Assembly: GCA_913056345.1 (NCBI GenBank)
Contig: CAJXMH010000033.1
Coordinates: forward strand, 1-32,132
DNA: 32,132 nucleotides
Direction of reading: 5' to 3'
From: an uncultured Flavobacteriales bacterium
Lineage (GTDB): Bacteria > Bacteroidota > Bacteroidia > Flavobacteriales_E > Vicingaceae
Under the pieces are notes generated by a model. It was given only the letters and a program-made list of their open reading frames with translations, did not search any database and was not told where the DNA came from. The position numbers were made by a program, and so were the translations under genes. Positions 1 through 7,914 of this stretch are shown here, in pieces (within the stretch, counting starts at the first letter, position 1; the number at the start of each line of letters is the position of its first letter).

Positions 1-923
<923 letters not shown>

Positions 924-1109
924 AATTAAAAGTTTAATGTTTTGCTAGGCTCAGTTACTCAAAGTTTTTAAAATTAACTTAAGGTATTTACCTTTCTTCT
1001 TTTCTTCAATCTTTTCAAAGAACTTTCAGCTTGCGCTGAACTCTTATATTTTCGAGCATTTCTGCTTTCAAATCTGTTTAAAAAACGATCCCCGTTTATT
1101 TTGGGGCTG

Positions 1110-1139
1110 CAAATGTACAACTAAATTTTATTCTGCAAA
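1110..1139 (-). promoter_or_regulatory. rRNA promoter P3 (proximal)
   Basis: TACATTTG (1110-1117, minus strand) is a perfect TAnnTTTG box, with TTTG (1136-1139) 18 bp upstream. A CCCC/GGGG stem with a 9-nt loop (1090-1106) follows the predicted start site. This is the promoter closest to the 16S gene, about 190 bp before its mature 5' end. Confidence 0.75.
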
Positions 1140-1209
1140 CTTTTTTTAAAAAAGTTTTTAAAGTTGTTTTTGCAGTCGTTTCAAATAACTTCCCGTTTTT
1201 ACGGGGCGG

Positions 1210-1238
1210 CAAATGTAAAACATTTTTTTGAATACAAA
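1210..1238 (-). promoter_or_regulatory. rRNA promoter P2 (middle)
   Basis: TACATTTG (1210-1217, minus strand) is a perfect TAnnTTTG -7 box. TTTG (1235-1238) lies 17 bp upstream. It is followed by GCCGCCCC and then a 5-bp hairpin CCCGT/ACGGG with a 4-nt loop (1192-1205). The unit resembles P1 and P3 in both sequence and spacing. Confidence 0.75.
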
Positions 1239-1301
1239 CTGTATTTTAAAAATTTATTTTTTGTTGCCTTTCAATTAACTTTCCATTAAAAAATGGGAGG
1301 G

Positions 1302-1332
1302 CAAATTTAGAGAAGATAATGCTTACCGCAAG
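1302..1332 (-). promoter_or_regulatory. rRNA promoter P1 (distal)
   Basis: On the minus strand a TAAATTTG box (1302-1309) matches the Bacteroidota -7 consensus TAnnTTTG. A TTG (within 1329-1332) lies 19 bp upstream, in the position of the -33 element. A 5-bp hairpin (CCATT/AATGG, 1283-1296) follows right after the expected start site. The order TTG, spacer, box, C-rich start and hairpin is repeated in P2 and P3. Confidence 0.7.
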
Positions 1333-1386
1333 ACAAATTTTGAAAAAAAATTTGCGCTTTTTTTACAATCTTTGATTGTCAACCGT

Positions 1387-1725
1387 TTAAGGAGTATTTA
1401 AACTTACAGGAAGCACTTTGCCATTATAAAAAAGGTGCCCTTCAATTAAGAAGCGACCAATATATTGAGCCATTTCTGCAGCACTTAAGGGAGCCTCGTA
1501 ATCTGGAAAGGCCTTAGCAAGCATATCGGTTTGCACCGCACCTAAGGCCAAGGCATTCACCTTTACCCCTTCTTCTTTCAATTCTTCTGCCATGCATTCC
1601 GTAAGAATACTAACCGCTCCTTTAGAAGCACTGTAAGCTGCCAAACCGGGAAACTTGCTGCTACCCTGCACTCCTCCCATACTGCTGATGTTGACAATAT
1701 GACTGCCTGCTTTGCAAACAAACAT
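1387..1725 (-). pseudogene. truncated short-chain dehydrogenase copy (C-terminal half)
   Basis: The 112-residue frame matches the C-terminal half of the intact SDR at 3771-4502 at roughly 70% amino-acid identity. Similarity begins at the residues KAGSH (about 1713) and runs to the end. It keeps the catalytic serine region (NISSMGG) and the YSASK active-site motif. The first ~135 residues are gone, including the Rossmann GxxxGxG and NNAG motifs that bind NAD(P), and an in-frame TGA sits two codons before the first ATG. It therefore cannot be a working dehydrogenase and is best read as the remnant of a duplication. The break lies next to the membrane-protein gene at 1877, which separates the two SDR copies. 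It is the gene-like sequence immediately upstream of the rRNA promoters. Confidence 0.85.
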
Positions 1726-1876
1726 AGCTCAATTACTTTTCACCAATTCAATAGCATGACTCATTATAAATCAATATTTCTATTTATCATTGTCGGTTTT
1801 TAATATTCCCAACTTAAACCAGCTTAATTATTGAAATAATTTTTCAAGAATAGGTTAAAATAGATTATCATTACCA

Positions 1877-3664
1877 ATGATACATTCACATCCTTTTAAA
1901 GCAATCCAGAGTTTTTTCTTAGGGCTTCTGGCACCTCTTTTTTATAATTATAGGTTTGGATTTGAAGATCAAGCAATTCAGTTGACTTTTGCAAAGAAAC
2001 TTACGAACCCTTTACTTTATCCAAATGACCCTTTATTCGATACCCTAGGTGACTATCCTAGTTTTTTTCCACAAATTGTAAGCCTGATCATTCAGAGTGA
2101 AATTCCGATCGCACCGTTCTTTTTCGTCGCCTATATGGTCAGTTACGGTCTTCTCTTTTTATTCACCCATCAGCTGTCGTGCTTATTATTCAAAAATCAA
2201 GGCAGTAATCTAATTTGCATCTTTTTACTTTTAATTCCATCGATAAGCTTGGGAGGCAGCTCAGCTCAATTGTCTCAGTTTTATCCTTCCCTTTTAGCCT
2301 TACCCTGGATCATCTTATGCTTTAATTACTTTTTAAAAGGTAAATATGTAGTGTCGTTTATTTTCTTGGGACTATTAGCCAATGTACATAGTTTACTTGC
2401 AGGCTATGCTTTCACCGGTATGACTTCATATTTCATATATGGGATCATTGTCACTAAAAGATATACCCTTAAAAGTTTATGGTTACCACTTTTGTTTGTG
2501 CTTTTTGCTTTACCTACCATATATTGGACACTAAATACAGACAATCAATACTCAGAATTATGGTATAGATTAATGAGGTTACGATCATCGCATCATAGTT
2601 TCCCATTTTCTTGGTCAATAAATAAACTTGTGCTTTACGGTTTATTTTTTTCTGCGTTTCTGCTGACACTATCCATTACTCTAGATAAAATAAAAGACAA
2701 GGAAAGAAGAGAAAAAATCGTTGTATTTGTGCTGAATATCTTTTTACTATTCATCTTTGGCACAGTCTTTACAGAAATAATATCGATACCACTTTTCATT
2801 AAATTGCAACTGTTTAGAAGTAGTATTTATATCAACATTCTAGCTTCAGTTTTTTTTGGTGCTCTAGTGAATTATAACATTCGTAAAGAATATCCACTTA
2901 GTTTTTTAATATTGTTAATCACTGCATTATTTTTACCTTACAATAGTGTCAGCTATCTTACTCTATTTATAATGTGTGCTTTCCTATTTTTCCATTCAAA
3001 CTTTACAACCATCTTTAAAAAGGTTCAATTAGAAAAAGGGGTTCTTACCTCAATCTCTTTAATGCTTATAACCGCATTTTTATTGTTTACTTCAGCTAGA
3101 ACTTCTTGGTCTTTTTATGCTGATTTATGGAATGAATGGCAGTATCTCTTGATCTGTTTAATCGCTTTTCTTCTCCCTATTGCTATTTTACGAATGTCAA
3201 GAACTCCGTGGGTAGCTTATGCTTTTTTTCTCACTATGGGCATTACAATTCCAACCTACTACTATCATTCTATCTATCTTAATGAACAGGATCAAAACGA
3301 TTGGATAAATGTTCAAAAGTGGGTCAAAAAACACACCAAACCAGATCAACTATTCCTAACTCCTCCCCAAAAGACAGGTTTTCGTGTTTTTTCTGAAAGA
3401 AGCACAATAGGTGAATGGAAAGATGGAACTCAGTTATACTTTAGCGCTGAGTTTTCTGAAACGTGGGAAAAAAGAATGATAGCATTAGAGGTTGAAGCAT
3501 TTGACGGCAAAGGTTATGCTTATCTATTATCAAATAAGCTGGATCAGATCGCTGAAAAGTATAAGGTCAACTATGTAGTCATTCCTACAGACCTAGAAAT
3601 AGCGGTCGGTCAGACCGTGTACTCTAATGACACATATGTAGTGAACTATATTCCTAGTTTGTAG
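1877..3664 (+). CDS. polytopic membrane protein, GT-C/DUF6798-like
   Basis: A 595-residue integral membrane protein. About 11-12 hydrophobic segments fill residues ~15-480, with a soluble C-terminal tail of about 110 residues. The tail contains WINVQKWVKKHTKPDQLFLTPP, then an RVFSERS stretch and a WKDGTQ segment. Together with the many-helix body this resembles DUF6798-type proteins and, more loosely, GT-C membrane glycosyltransferases, which move sugars from lipid-linked donors. That family link is from memory. An N-terminal acidic motif (FGFEDQAIQ) follows the first hydrophobic stretch, where GT-C enzymes often have a catalytic Asp/Glu; this is suggestive only. The gene is visibly more AT-rich (many Phe, Ile, Leu and Tyr TT/TA codons) than its neighbours and lies alone between two SDR paralogues, so it may have been acquired. 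No TAnnTTTG box or Shine-Dalgarno was found near the ATG. Confidence 0.75.
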   Translation: MIHSHPFKAIQSFFLGLLAPLFYNYRFGFEDQAIQLTFAKKLTNPLLYPNDPLFDTLGDYPSFFPQIVSLIIQSEIPIAPFFFVAYMVSYGLLFLFTHQLSCLLFKNQGSNLICIFLLLIPSISLGGSSAQLSQFYPSLLALPWIILCFNYFLKGKYVVSFIFLGLLANVHSLLAGYAFTGMTSYFIYGIIVTKRYTLKSLWLPLLFVLFALPTIYWTLNTDNQYSELWYRLMRLRSSHHSFPFSWSINKLVLYGLFFSAFLLTLSITLDKIKDKERREKIVVFVLNIFLLFIFGTVFTEIISIPLFIKLQLFRSSIYINILASVFFGALVNYNIRKEYPLSFLILLITALFLPYNSVSYLTLFIMCAFLFFHSNFTTIFKKVQLEKGVLTSISLMLITAFLLFTSARTSWSFYADLWNEWQYLLICLIAFLLPIAILRMSRTPWVAYAFFLTMGITIPTYYYHSIYLNEQDQNDWINVQKWVKKHTKPDQLFLTPPQKTGFRVFSERSTIGEWKDGTQLYFSAEFSETWEKRMIALEVEAFDGKGYAYLLSNKLDQIAEKYKVNYVVIPTDLEIAVGQTVYSNDTYVVNYIPSL

Positions 3665-3770
3665 CATTGCAAGATAATTCGTGTAGAACCTTAGGAGTAT
3701 TAGAAGGTATAAAAAGGTGTGGGAGGAAATCTAGTATCTTAAAAACAGGTTTTATAAAAATTTTAACTAC

Positions 3771-4502
3771 CTAGGGGTTACCTAAGGCGACGGGGATTAC
3801 CTTACCATTTATCAATCGGCCTGAACTTAAAGCAAAGTTGGAAATGTATTTGGCCATTTCTGCTGAAGAGGCACCACCATTTACATCTGGGAAAGCAGCT
3901 TTAAGCATATCAGTCTGCACTGCTCCCAATGCCAAAGCGTTTACGTGCACTCCCTTATCCTTATATTCTTCGGCAAGACATTCACTTAAGATAGACAGAG
4001 CTCCTTTGGCAGCGCTGTATGCCGCCAGACCAGGATATTTACTACTCCCTTGAAACCCTCCCATACTGCTTATGTTGACAACATGACTACCATCTTTAAG
4101 ATATGGGTCACAAGCATGAATTAAATTTACTGCTGTAATCACATTAGCTTTATATTGATCGACAAACTGAGCAGAAGCAGTTTTATTAAAGGGCAGATTG
4201 ATGAGACCTCCCGCATTGTTAATGAGGATATCCACATGCCCAAAATCTGCTATTGCTTTCTTTAGTTTTGAGTATCTAGGAGATGTATCATTCAAGGGTT
4301 TGTCAATGCTACCTATTCTCCCCGTTTCGGGTAATATAACCGATAGATCAACTGCTAAGTAAGCATATGAACTATCATTTTCAAACTCTTTCAATAAATT
4401 TTCTCTTCTCGCCAGAGCTAATACCTGGTGTCCTTTAGACAATAAGAATTTACAGATCTCTTTACCAATTCCACTGCTCGCTCCGCTTACAACAATCTTC
4501 AT
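3771..4502 (-). CDS. short-chain dehydrogenase/reductase (SDR)
   Basis: A 243-residue classical SDR that would oxidise or reduce an unidentified alcohol/ketone substrate with NAD(P)(H) in the cytosol. The cofactor motif GASSGIG is at residues 7-13, NNAG at 95-98, the catalytic serine at 145/146 in NISSMGG, and Tyr162-x3-Lys166 in YSAAK. The length is normal, although the segment at about residues 52-85 is longer than in most classical members. The ATG at 4502 leaves no long N-terminal extension, so the start is secure. It is convergent with the membrane-protein gene and divergent from the Smr gene (83 bp apart). A truncated paralogue is at 1387-1725. The substrate cannot be predicted. Confidence 0.92.
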   Translation of the reverse strand: MKIVVSGASSGIGKEICKFLLSKGHQVLALARRENLLKEFENDSSYAYLAVDLSVILPETGRIGSIDKPLNDTSPRYSKLKKAIADFGHVDILINNAGGLINLPFNKTASAQFVDQYKANVITAVNLIHACDPYLKDGSHVVNISSMGGFQGSSKYPGLAAYSAAKGALSILSECLAEEYKDKGVHVNALALGAVQTDMLKAAFPDVNGGASSAEMAKYISNFALSSGRLINGKVIPVALGNP

Positions 4503-4570
4503 CTTTATTTTTTGGGGACAAGTTATTCATAAGTATGCCTTTGATGCAACCCTTTAAAAGCTTTACTTGT

Positions 4571-4578
4571 TAATTTTG
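4571..4578 (+). promoter_or_regulatory. -7 box for the Smr gene
   Basis: TAATTTTG is a perfect TAnnTTTG match ending 7 nt before the ATG at 4586. This predicts transcription starting at or very near the start codon. No convincing -33 TTTG lies at 17-20 bp upstream. Confidence 0.5.
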
Positions 4579-4585
4579 CATCTCT

Positions 4586-4840
4586 ATGGGGAAATTGAAA
4601 CTTGATTTACACGATATCTTTAATAAAGGTGAAAAAATTGAGACTGCCTTAAACCAAATTATCGAAGATGCGGTTAATCAAAAGATCAAAACCATTGAAA
4701 TAATCCCTGGTAAAGGAAGCGGTCAACTGAAAAAAAGAGTGATTCGTTTTCTGCAACAGAAACACATCAAACAACATTATCATAGGATCGAGAAGGACAG
4801 TAAGAATTTTGGCCGACTTTTCGTTCACTTTAAACACTAA
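4586..4840 (+). CDS. stand-alone Smr-domain protein
   Basis: An 84-residue protein that is almost entirely an Smr (small MutS-related) domain. It has the LDLH motif at residues 6-9, and the PGKGSG loop followed by QLKKRV in the middle, the equivalent of the H/PGxGxG-Lxxxv signature. Smr domains bind or nick nucleic acids, either at the C-terminus of MutS2 or as separate proteins. Which activity applies here is not visible. A probable two-gene unit with the small membrane protein 12 bp downstream. Confidence 0.85.
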   Translation: MGKLKLDLHDIFNKGEKIETALNQIIEDAVNQKIKTIEIIPGKGSGQLKKRVIRFLQQKHIKQHYHRIEKDSKNFGRLFVHFKH

Positions 4841-4852
4841 ATCAGCCCACTT

Positions 4853-5038
4853 ATGTTTACCTCCGGACGCATTGCCTTTGTTATTTTTTTTCTGATTCTT
4901 TTTGTAAGCTATTTGATTTGGGCATACAGAAAGGATATTAAAAAGCTGCCTTGGTATTATAAAGGCTCTTTCAAGATTTTATTATCCTTAATCAGCATCT
5001 ACGCGGCCTACTTTATACTTACACGCTACGTTATCTAA
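4853..5038 (+). CDS. small conserved two-helix membrane protein
   Basis: A 61-residue protein with two hydrophobic segments (about residues 6-24 and 42-59) joined by a basic stretch (YRKDIKKLPWYYKG) predicted to lie in the cytoplasm. I recall similar short proteins in Bacteroidota annotated only as hypothetical. It starts 12 bp after the Smr gene, and its last 8 bp overlap tail to tail with the 3' end of the Nudix gene. The function is unknown. Confidence 0.7.
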   Translation: MFTSGRIAFVIFFLILFVSYLIWAYRKDIKKLPWYYKGSFKILLSLISIYAAYFILTRYVI

Positions 5039-5660
5039 AGCCTTTAAGCACTTCAACGAGTTCGTGGGTTATCATACCAGTAGCTCCCCAAATCAAGTGC
5101 TCTTGATAACTGTATCCTTTTACCTCCCTTTGCAACTTTGAGTTGACGGGCCACTTTCGCTTAACCAATTTTTCTGCTTGAAAGAAATAGTCAAGCTGCA
5201 ATTCAATCACCATGCTTACCTCCTTGGGCTCAGGCCGAAATAATTGTCCTCGCTCAATAACACCTACATATGGCTTGATCAAAAAATTACTTGGCGGAAC
5301 ATACAGGTCGCTAAGCTTACCAAGTAATTGAACATCTTTAGACGAAACTCCAATTTCTTCTTCTGCCTCTCTCAGCGCAGTGTCTGCCAAAGAGCTGTCT
5401 GAAGGCTCCATTTTTCCACCGGGAAAGGAAATTTGTCCACTGTGCACACCTGGATAGGTGCTCCTTTTTATGTAAACAATGTGCCACTGACCGTTTTTAG
5501 GGTATAACAAAACCAATACTGCACTAAGCTTGGGCTTTAATTGAGAAAACTCAAGATCTTCAATAGCCTTGCGCTCAGGCATAAGCTGTTGATGAGCTCC
5601 CATACCCGGAAGGCTGTGCTGAAGTGCTGTTTTTAGGTTTGAAATCAGGCCGTGATTCAT
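5031..5660 (-). CDS. CoA-type Nudix hydrolase
   Basis: A 209-residue Nudix protein of the coenzyme A pyrophosphatase group, which cleaves CoA or its derivatives to 3',5'-ADP and acyl-phosphopantetheine. The diagnostic HSGQISFPGGK motif precedes the Nudix box (GG.....E.......REAEEEIGV), whose Glu residues coordinate the catalytic Mg2+. The substrate is inferred from the motif, as in CoAse/NUDT7 relatives. The ATG at 5660 overlaps the stop of the upstream WG-repeat gene as ATGA, which suggests translational coupling. The 3' end overlaps the convergent small membrane protein by 8 bp. Confidence 0.88.
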   Translation of the reverse strand: MNHGLISNLKTALQHSLPGMGAHQQLMPERKAIEDLEFSQLKPKLSAVLVLLYPKNGQWHIVYIKRSTYPGVHSGQISFPGGKMEPSDSSLADTALREAEEEIGVSSKDVQLLGKLSDLYVPPSNFLIKPYVGVIERGQLFRPEPKEVSMVIELQLDYFFQAEKLVKRKWPVNSKLQREVKGYSYQEHLIWGATGMITHELVEVLKGFR

Positions 5661-7771
5661 GGGGTAGCTTTGATCAATTTTTGTTTCTTATAATGATAGT
5701 ACACCACCTCTGACTTATTTTCTAATTGTAATAGGTTTTGATTAAACCATTTAAGACGGTTCCAATCGGGCTCGATCAAATTCAATTGTTTCAAATCAAG
5801 TAGGCCTTTTTTGCCTGCTTGCTCTACCTCATATAAGTACTCCCCTATTGGTTTTACCGCATCAAACTGATTGGGCAATGCCACTTTGGCTTCCTGATCG
5901 ATCAGGTTCCATGCACCCTCCTTCTTCACAAGGCCAAGATGCTGTCTAAAGCTAATGGCATAGTCATACTCATAAGGAATCATTAAACTTAGGTTTTCAT
6001 TTGAATAACCCCATTGACCCCGCTTTTTTACTGCAATCAAGTCTTTTTGCCTGTAATCGCCTACATCTTGAAAAATAGCAGGAAAGGTTTTCTTTCCCAA
6101 TGAATCGAGTATTCCGTATTTCCCTTTTTGGTAAAATTTAGCATAGCCTGCATCAAATCGCCCCCAAGTAAGCGCCTCCAACTTAAAATCGAAATTCAAG
6201 GGAATAGCCAAATCACCTTTTACATTTACATAACCATACTTGCCATCTTTTACTACCAGGCATAAACTATCGGCGCACTCCCCAATCTGATCGTATTCAA
6301 AAGGAAGAATGACAGAACCATTTTGATCGATCAAACCGAACAAACTATCTTCTTTGGCTCGAGCTAATCCATATTGATTGAAATTCTCCAACCAGGCATA
6401 TTTCATAGGCACTACTGTTTGACCCAATTGATTGATGATACCCCTTTTTCCATTTTGCTCAATCAGCGCATAGTTGTTTTCAAAATCATCAGCATAATCT
6501 AAGGTGAGGGGAATAACTATTTCACCTTGAGGATTGACAAAACCGTAAGCGGTATCGTTAGCCACTATGGCAAGCTTAGAGTTGAAAGAACCGATCAGAT
6601 CATATTGAAAAGGTAGAACCACTTGGTTGTTTTTATTGATCAAGCCATAAGCGTCATCTTTCATGGCAACGCATAAACCTTCTGCAAAGGCTTCTGCATC
6701 CTCATATTGAAAGGGAATCACTACTTTTCCTTGCTTGTTGATGAACCCTACCTTTGACTGCTTCACCACCAAGGCCAATCCTGACTGAAAGGCTTCTACC
6801 ATTTCATACTGTGGTATTATCTGTACCTTGCCTGTAGTGTCCATAAAACCCCATTTGCCATTGGTTCCCTTGTAAGGAAGAAATAGCTTTAAACTTAATT
6901 TAAGATCCGTTTTCAGCTCATCAATAAAAGGGTATTCAGGGTAGTCAATTTTAAATTGAACAATCTTTTCAGCTTTGTAATCTGTCATGTACAAGCGATA
7001 CAACTTCTGCCAAGCTTCTGCTACATTTGGATTATTGGGGTTAGCTTGAATAAAACGATCGAACTCCTTTATGCTTTTATTGGGGGTTGCTAAACCATAA
7101 ACCGCATCTTGGGCCTTACGCTTATATGGACTTTCAGGATATTTTTTGATAAAATTTTGATAGGAGCCAATGGTTTTTTGAGCTGTTTGCTCTTCGAATA
7201 GTCGCTGCTCGTAAAGGTTCTTGGCTTCTAATGAAAAGGCGGAATTTGGATAGCGGTTGAAGTACCTTTGGTAAGCATTTGAGCTATTGTCTTCTTTGGC
7301 AAACTGAAAAGCTAAACGATCCCTTGCCTGCACAGCCCACTTTCGCTGCTTGGCATCTTGATGTCTATCAAGGTAGCTTTGCCACTTCCCTACTGATGGT
7401 GAAAGCGAAATTTGAGTAAATACTTTTTGATCGATGCTGTCTTTCCAATTTTCGATCTTGAGCGAATCCACTCCGAGTTCTCGTATGTCTTCTCTGTCTT
7501 TTTGATCTAGTTTATTGAAGTTGGTATCGGCCATAAGAATGTAATGGTAGGCCGAATCTAGCTCATAAAAAGGATTGTCATCCCGGCCGTATATCAAACT
7601 TAGCCCAAAGGGTGCTGCAACGATCTCTTTGTCTTTTACCTTCTCAAACAATTCTTTTGCCTCGAAATAATTGTACACTTTCAAGGCCTCATAAGCCCGC
7701 TCAATCTTCCCTGCAAATACTGCCATGGAGCACATCGTACCCGCTAACACCAAACTCAACTGTTTCTTCAT
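5657..7771 (-). CDS. exported WG-repeat protein
   Basis: A protein of about 704 residues. The start is placed at the ATG at 7771, which gives a clean signal peptide (MKKQLSLVLAGTMCSMAVFA). A TAATTTTG promoter box lies just before it, inside the longer open frame that extends to 7813. Residues ~20-300 are helical and resemble tetratricopeptide-like repeats (NAYQRYFNRYPNS and FIKKYPESPYKRKAQ look like TPR units). Residues ~305-640 carry about ten WG/KWG repeats of the form GxxGfiNxxGxvviPfxYdxaxxF. Such repeats form beta-propeller-like or solenoid folds, mostly of unknown role. It is probably periplasmic or surface-exposed. The repeat units have diverged well from each other. It is the first gene of a coupled pair with the Nudix gene. 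Confidence 0.85.
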   Translation of the reverse strand: MKKQLSLVLAGTMCSMAVFAGKIERAYEALKVYNYFEAKELFEKVKDKEIVAAPFGLSLIYGRDDNPFYELDSAYHYILMADTNFNKLDQKDREDIRELGVDSLKIENWKDSIDQKVFTQISLSPSVGKWQSYLDRHQDAKQRKWAVQARDRLAFQFAKEDNSSNAYQRYFNRYPNSAFSLEAKNLYEQRLFEEQTAQKTIGSYQNFIKKYPESPYKRKAQDAVYGLATPNKSIKEFDRFIQANPNNPNVAEAWQKLYRLYMTDYKAEKIVQFKIDYPEYPFIDELKTDLKLSLKLFLPYKGTNGKWGFMDTTGKVQIIPQYEMVEAFQSGLALVVKQSKVGFINKQGKVVIPFQYEDAEAFAEGLCVAMKDDAYGLINKNNQVVLPFQYDLIGSFNSKLAIVANDTAYGFVNPQGEIVIPLTLDYADDFENNYALIEQNGKRGIINQLGQTVVPMKYAWLENFNQYGLARAKEDSLFGLIDQNGSVILPFEYDQIGECADSLCLVVKDGKYGYVNVKGDLAIPLNFDFKLEALTWGRFDAGYAKFYQKGKYGILDSLGKKTFPAIFQDVGDYRQKDLIAVKKRGQWGYSNENLSLMIPYEYDYAISFRQHLGLVKKEGAWNLIDQEAKVALPNQFDAVKPIGEYLYEVEQAGKKGLLDLKQLNLIEPDWNRLKWFNQNLLQLENKSEVVYYHYKKQKLIKATP

Positions 7772-7776
7772 ATCCA

Positions 7777-7784
7777 CAAAATTA
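7777..7784 (-). promoter_or_regulatory. -7 box for the WG-repeat gene
   Basis: TAATTTTG on the minus strand, a perfect TAnnTTTG match ending 5 nt before the ATG at 7771. It lies inside the longer open frame, so it supports the internal ATG as the real start and predicts a leaderless transcript. Confidence 0.55.
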
Positions 7785-7901
7785 AAGCGATATCTTATCA
7801 ACTTCTTTGCCATTGCTTCAACTTATTAAGTTTAGGCTGTGAATGATCCTTTCATTTTAGGCAGCCTGCTATAAACTACAACTTCATTTAGTTAAATTCC
7901 G

Positions 7902-7909
7902 TATTATTG
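7902..7909 (+). promoter_or_regulatory. weak -7 box for the lytic transglycosylase gene
   Basis: TATTATTG has one mismatch to TAnnTTTG and ends 5 nt before the ATG at 7915, the same spacing seen at other starts in this window. Taken alone it would be weak evidence. Confidence 0.35.
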
Positions 7910-7914
7910 AAGTA

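Larger units (their letters stand above)
924..1386 (-). promoter_or_regulatory. rRNA leader and triple tandem promoter region
   Basis: This 463-bp gene-free stretch separates the truncated SDR copy from the 16S gene. Read on the minus strand it holds three promoter units spaced about 92 and 100 bp apart (listed separately), then an AT-rich leader. Within the leader, 1025-1040 is a perfect 6-bp stem with a 4-nt loop (TTCAGC/GCTGAA), possibly a leader structure used in antitermination or processing. The rest is low-complexity AT-rich DNA, with no open frame of interest. An ACAATC/GATTGT hairpin at about 1371-1385 follows the SDR copy but lacks a T-run on the correct side, so I do not call it a terminator. 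Confidence 0.75.

Noticed and set aside
1371-1385. hairpin ACAATC/GATTGT after the truncated SDR as a terminator
   Set aside because: On the coding (minus) strand the stem is followed by A residues, not T residues.
3665-3770. AAAAC/GTTTT as terminator between the membrane protein and SDR genes
   Set aside because: The loop would be only 2 nt and the stem is A/T only; not convincing.
4649-4837. minus-strand frame over the Smr gene
   Set aside because: Shadow of a real gene with clear Smr motifs on the plus strand.
7771-7813. N-terminal extension of the WG-repeat protein
   Set aside because: It would put 14 charged residues before a perfect signal peptide, and the promoter box lies within it.
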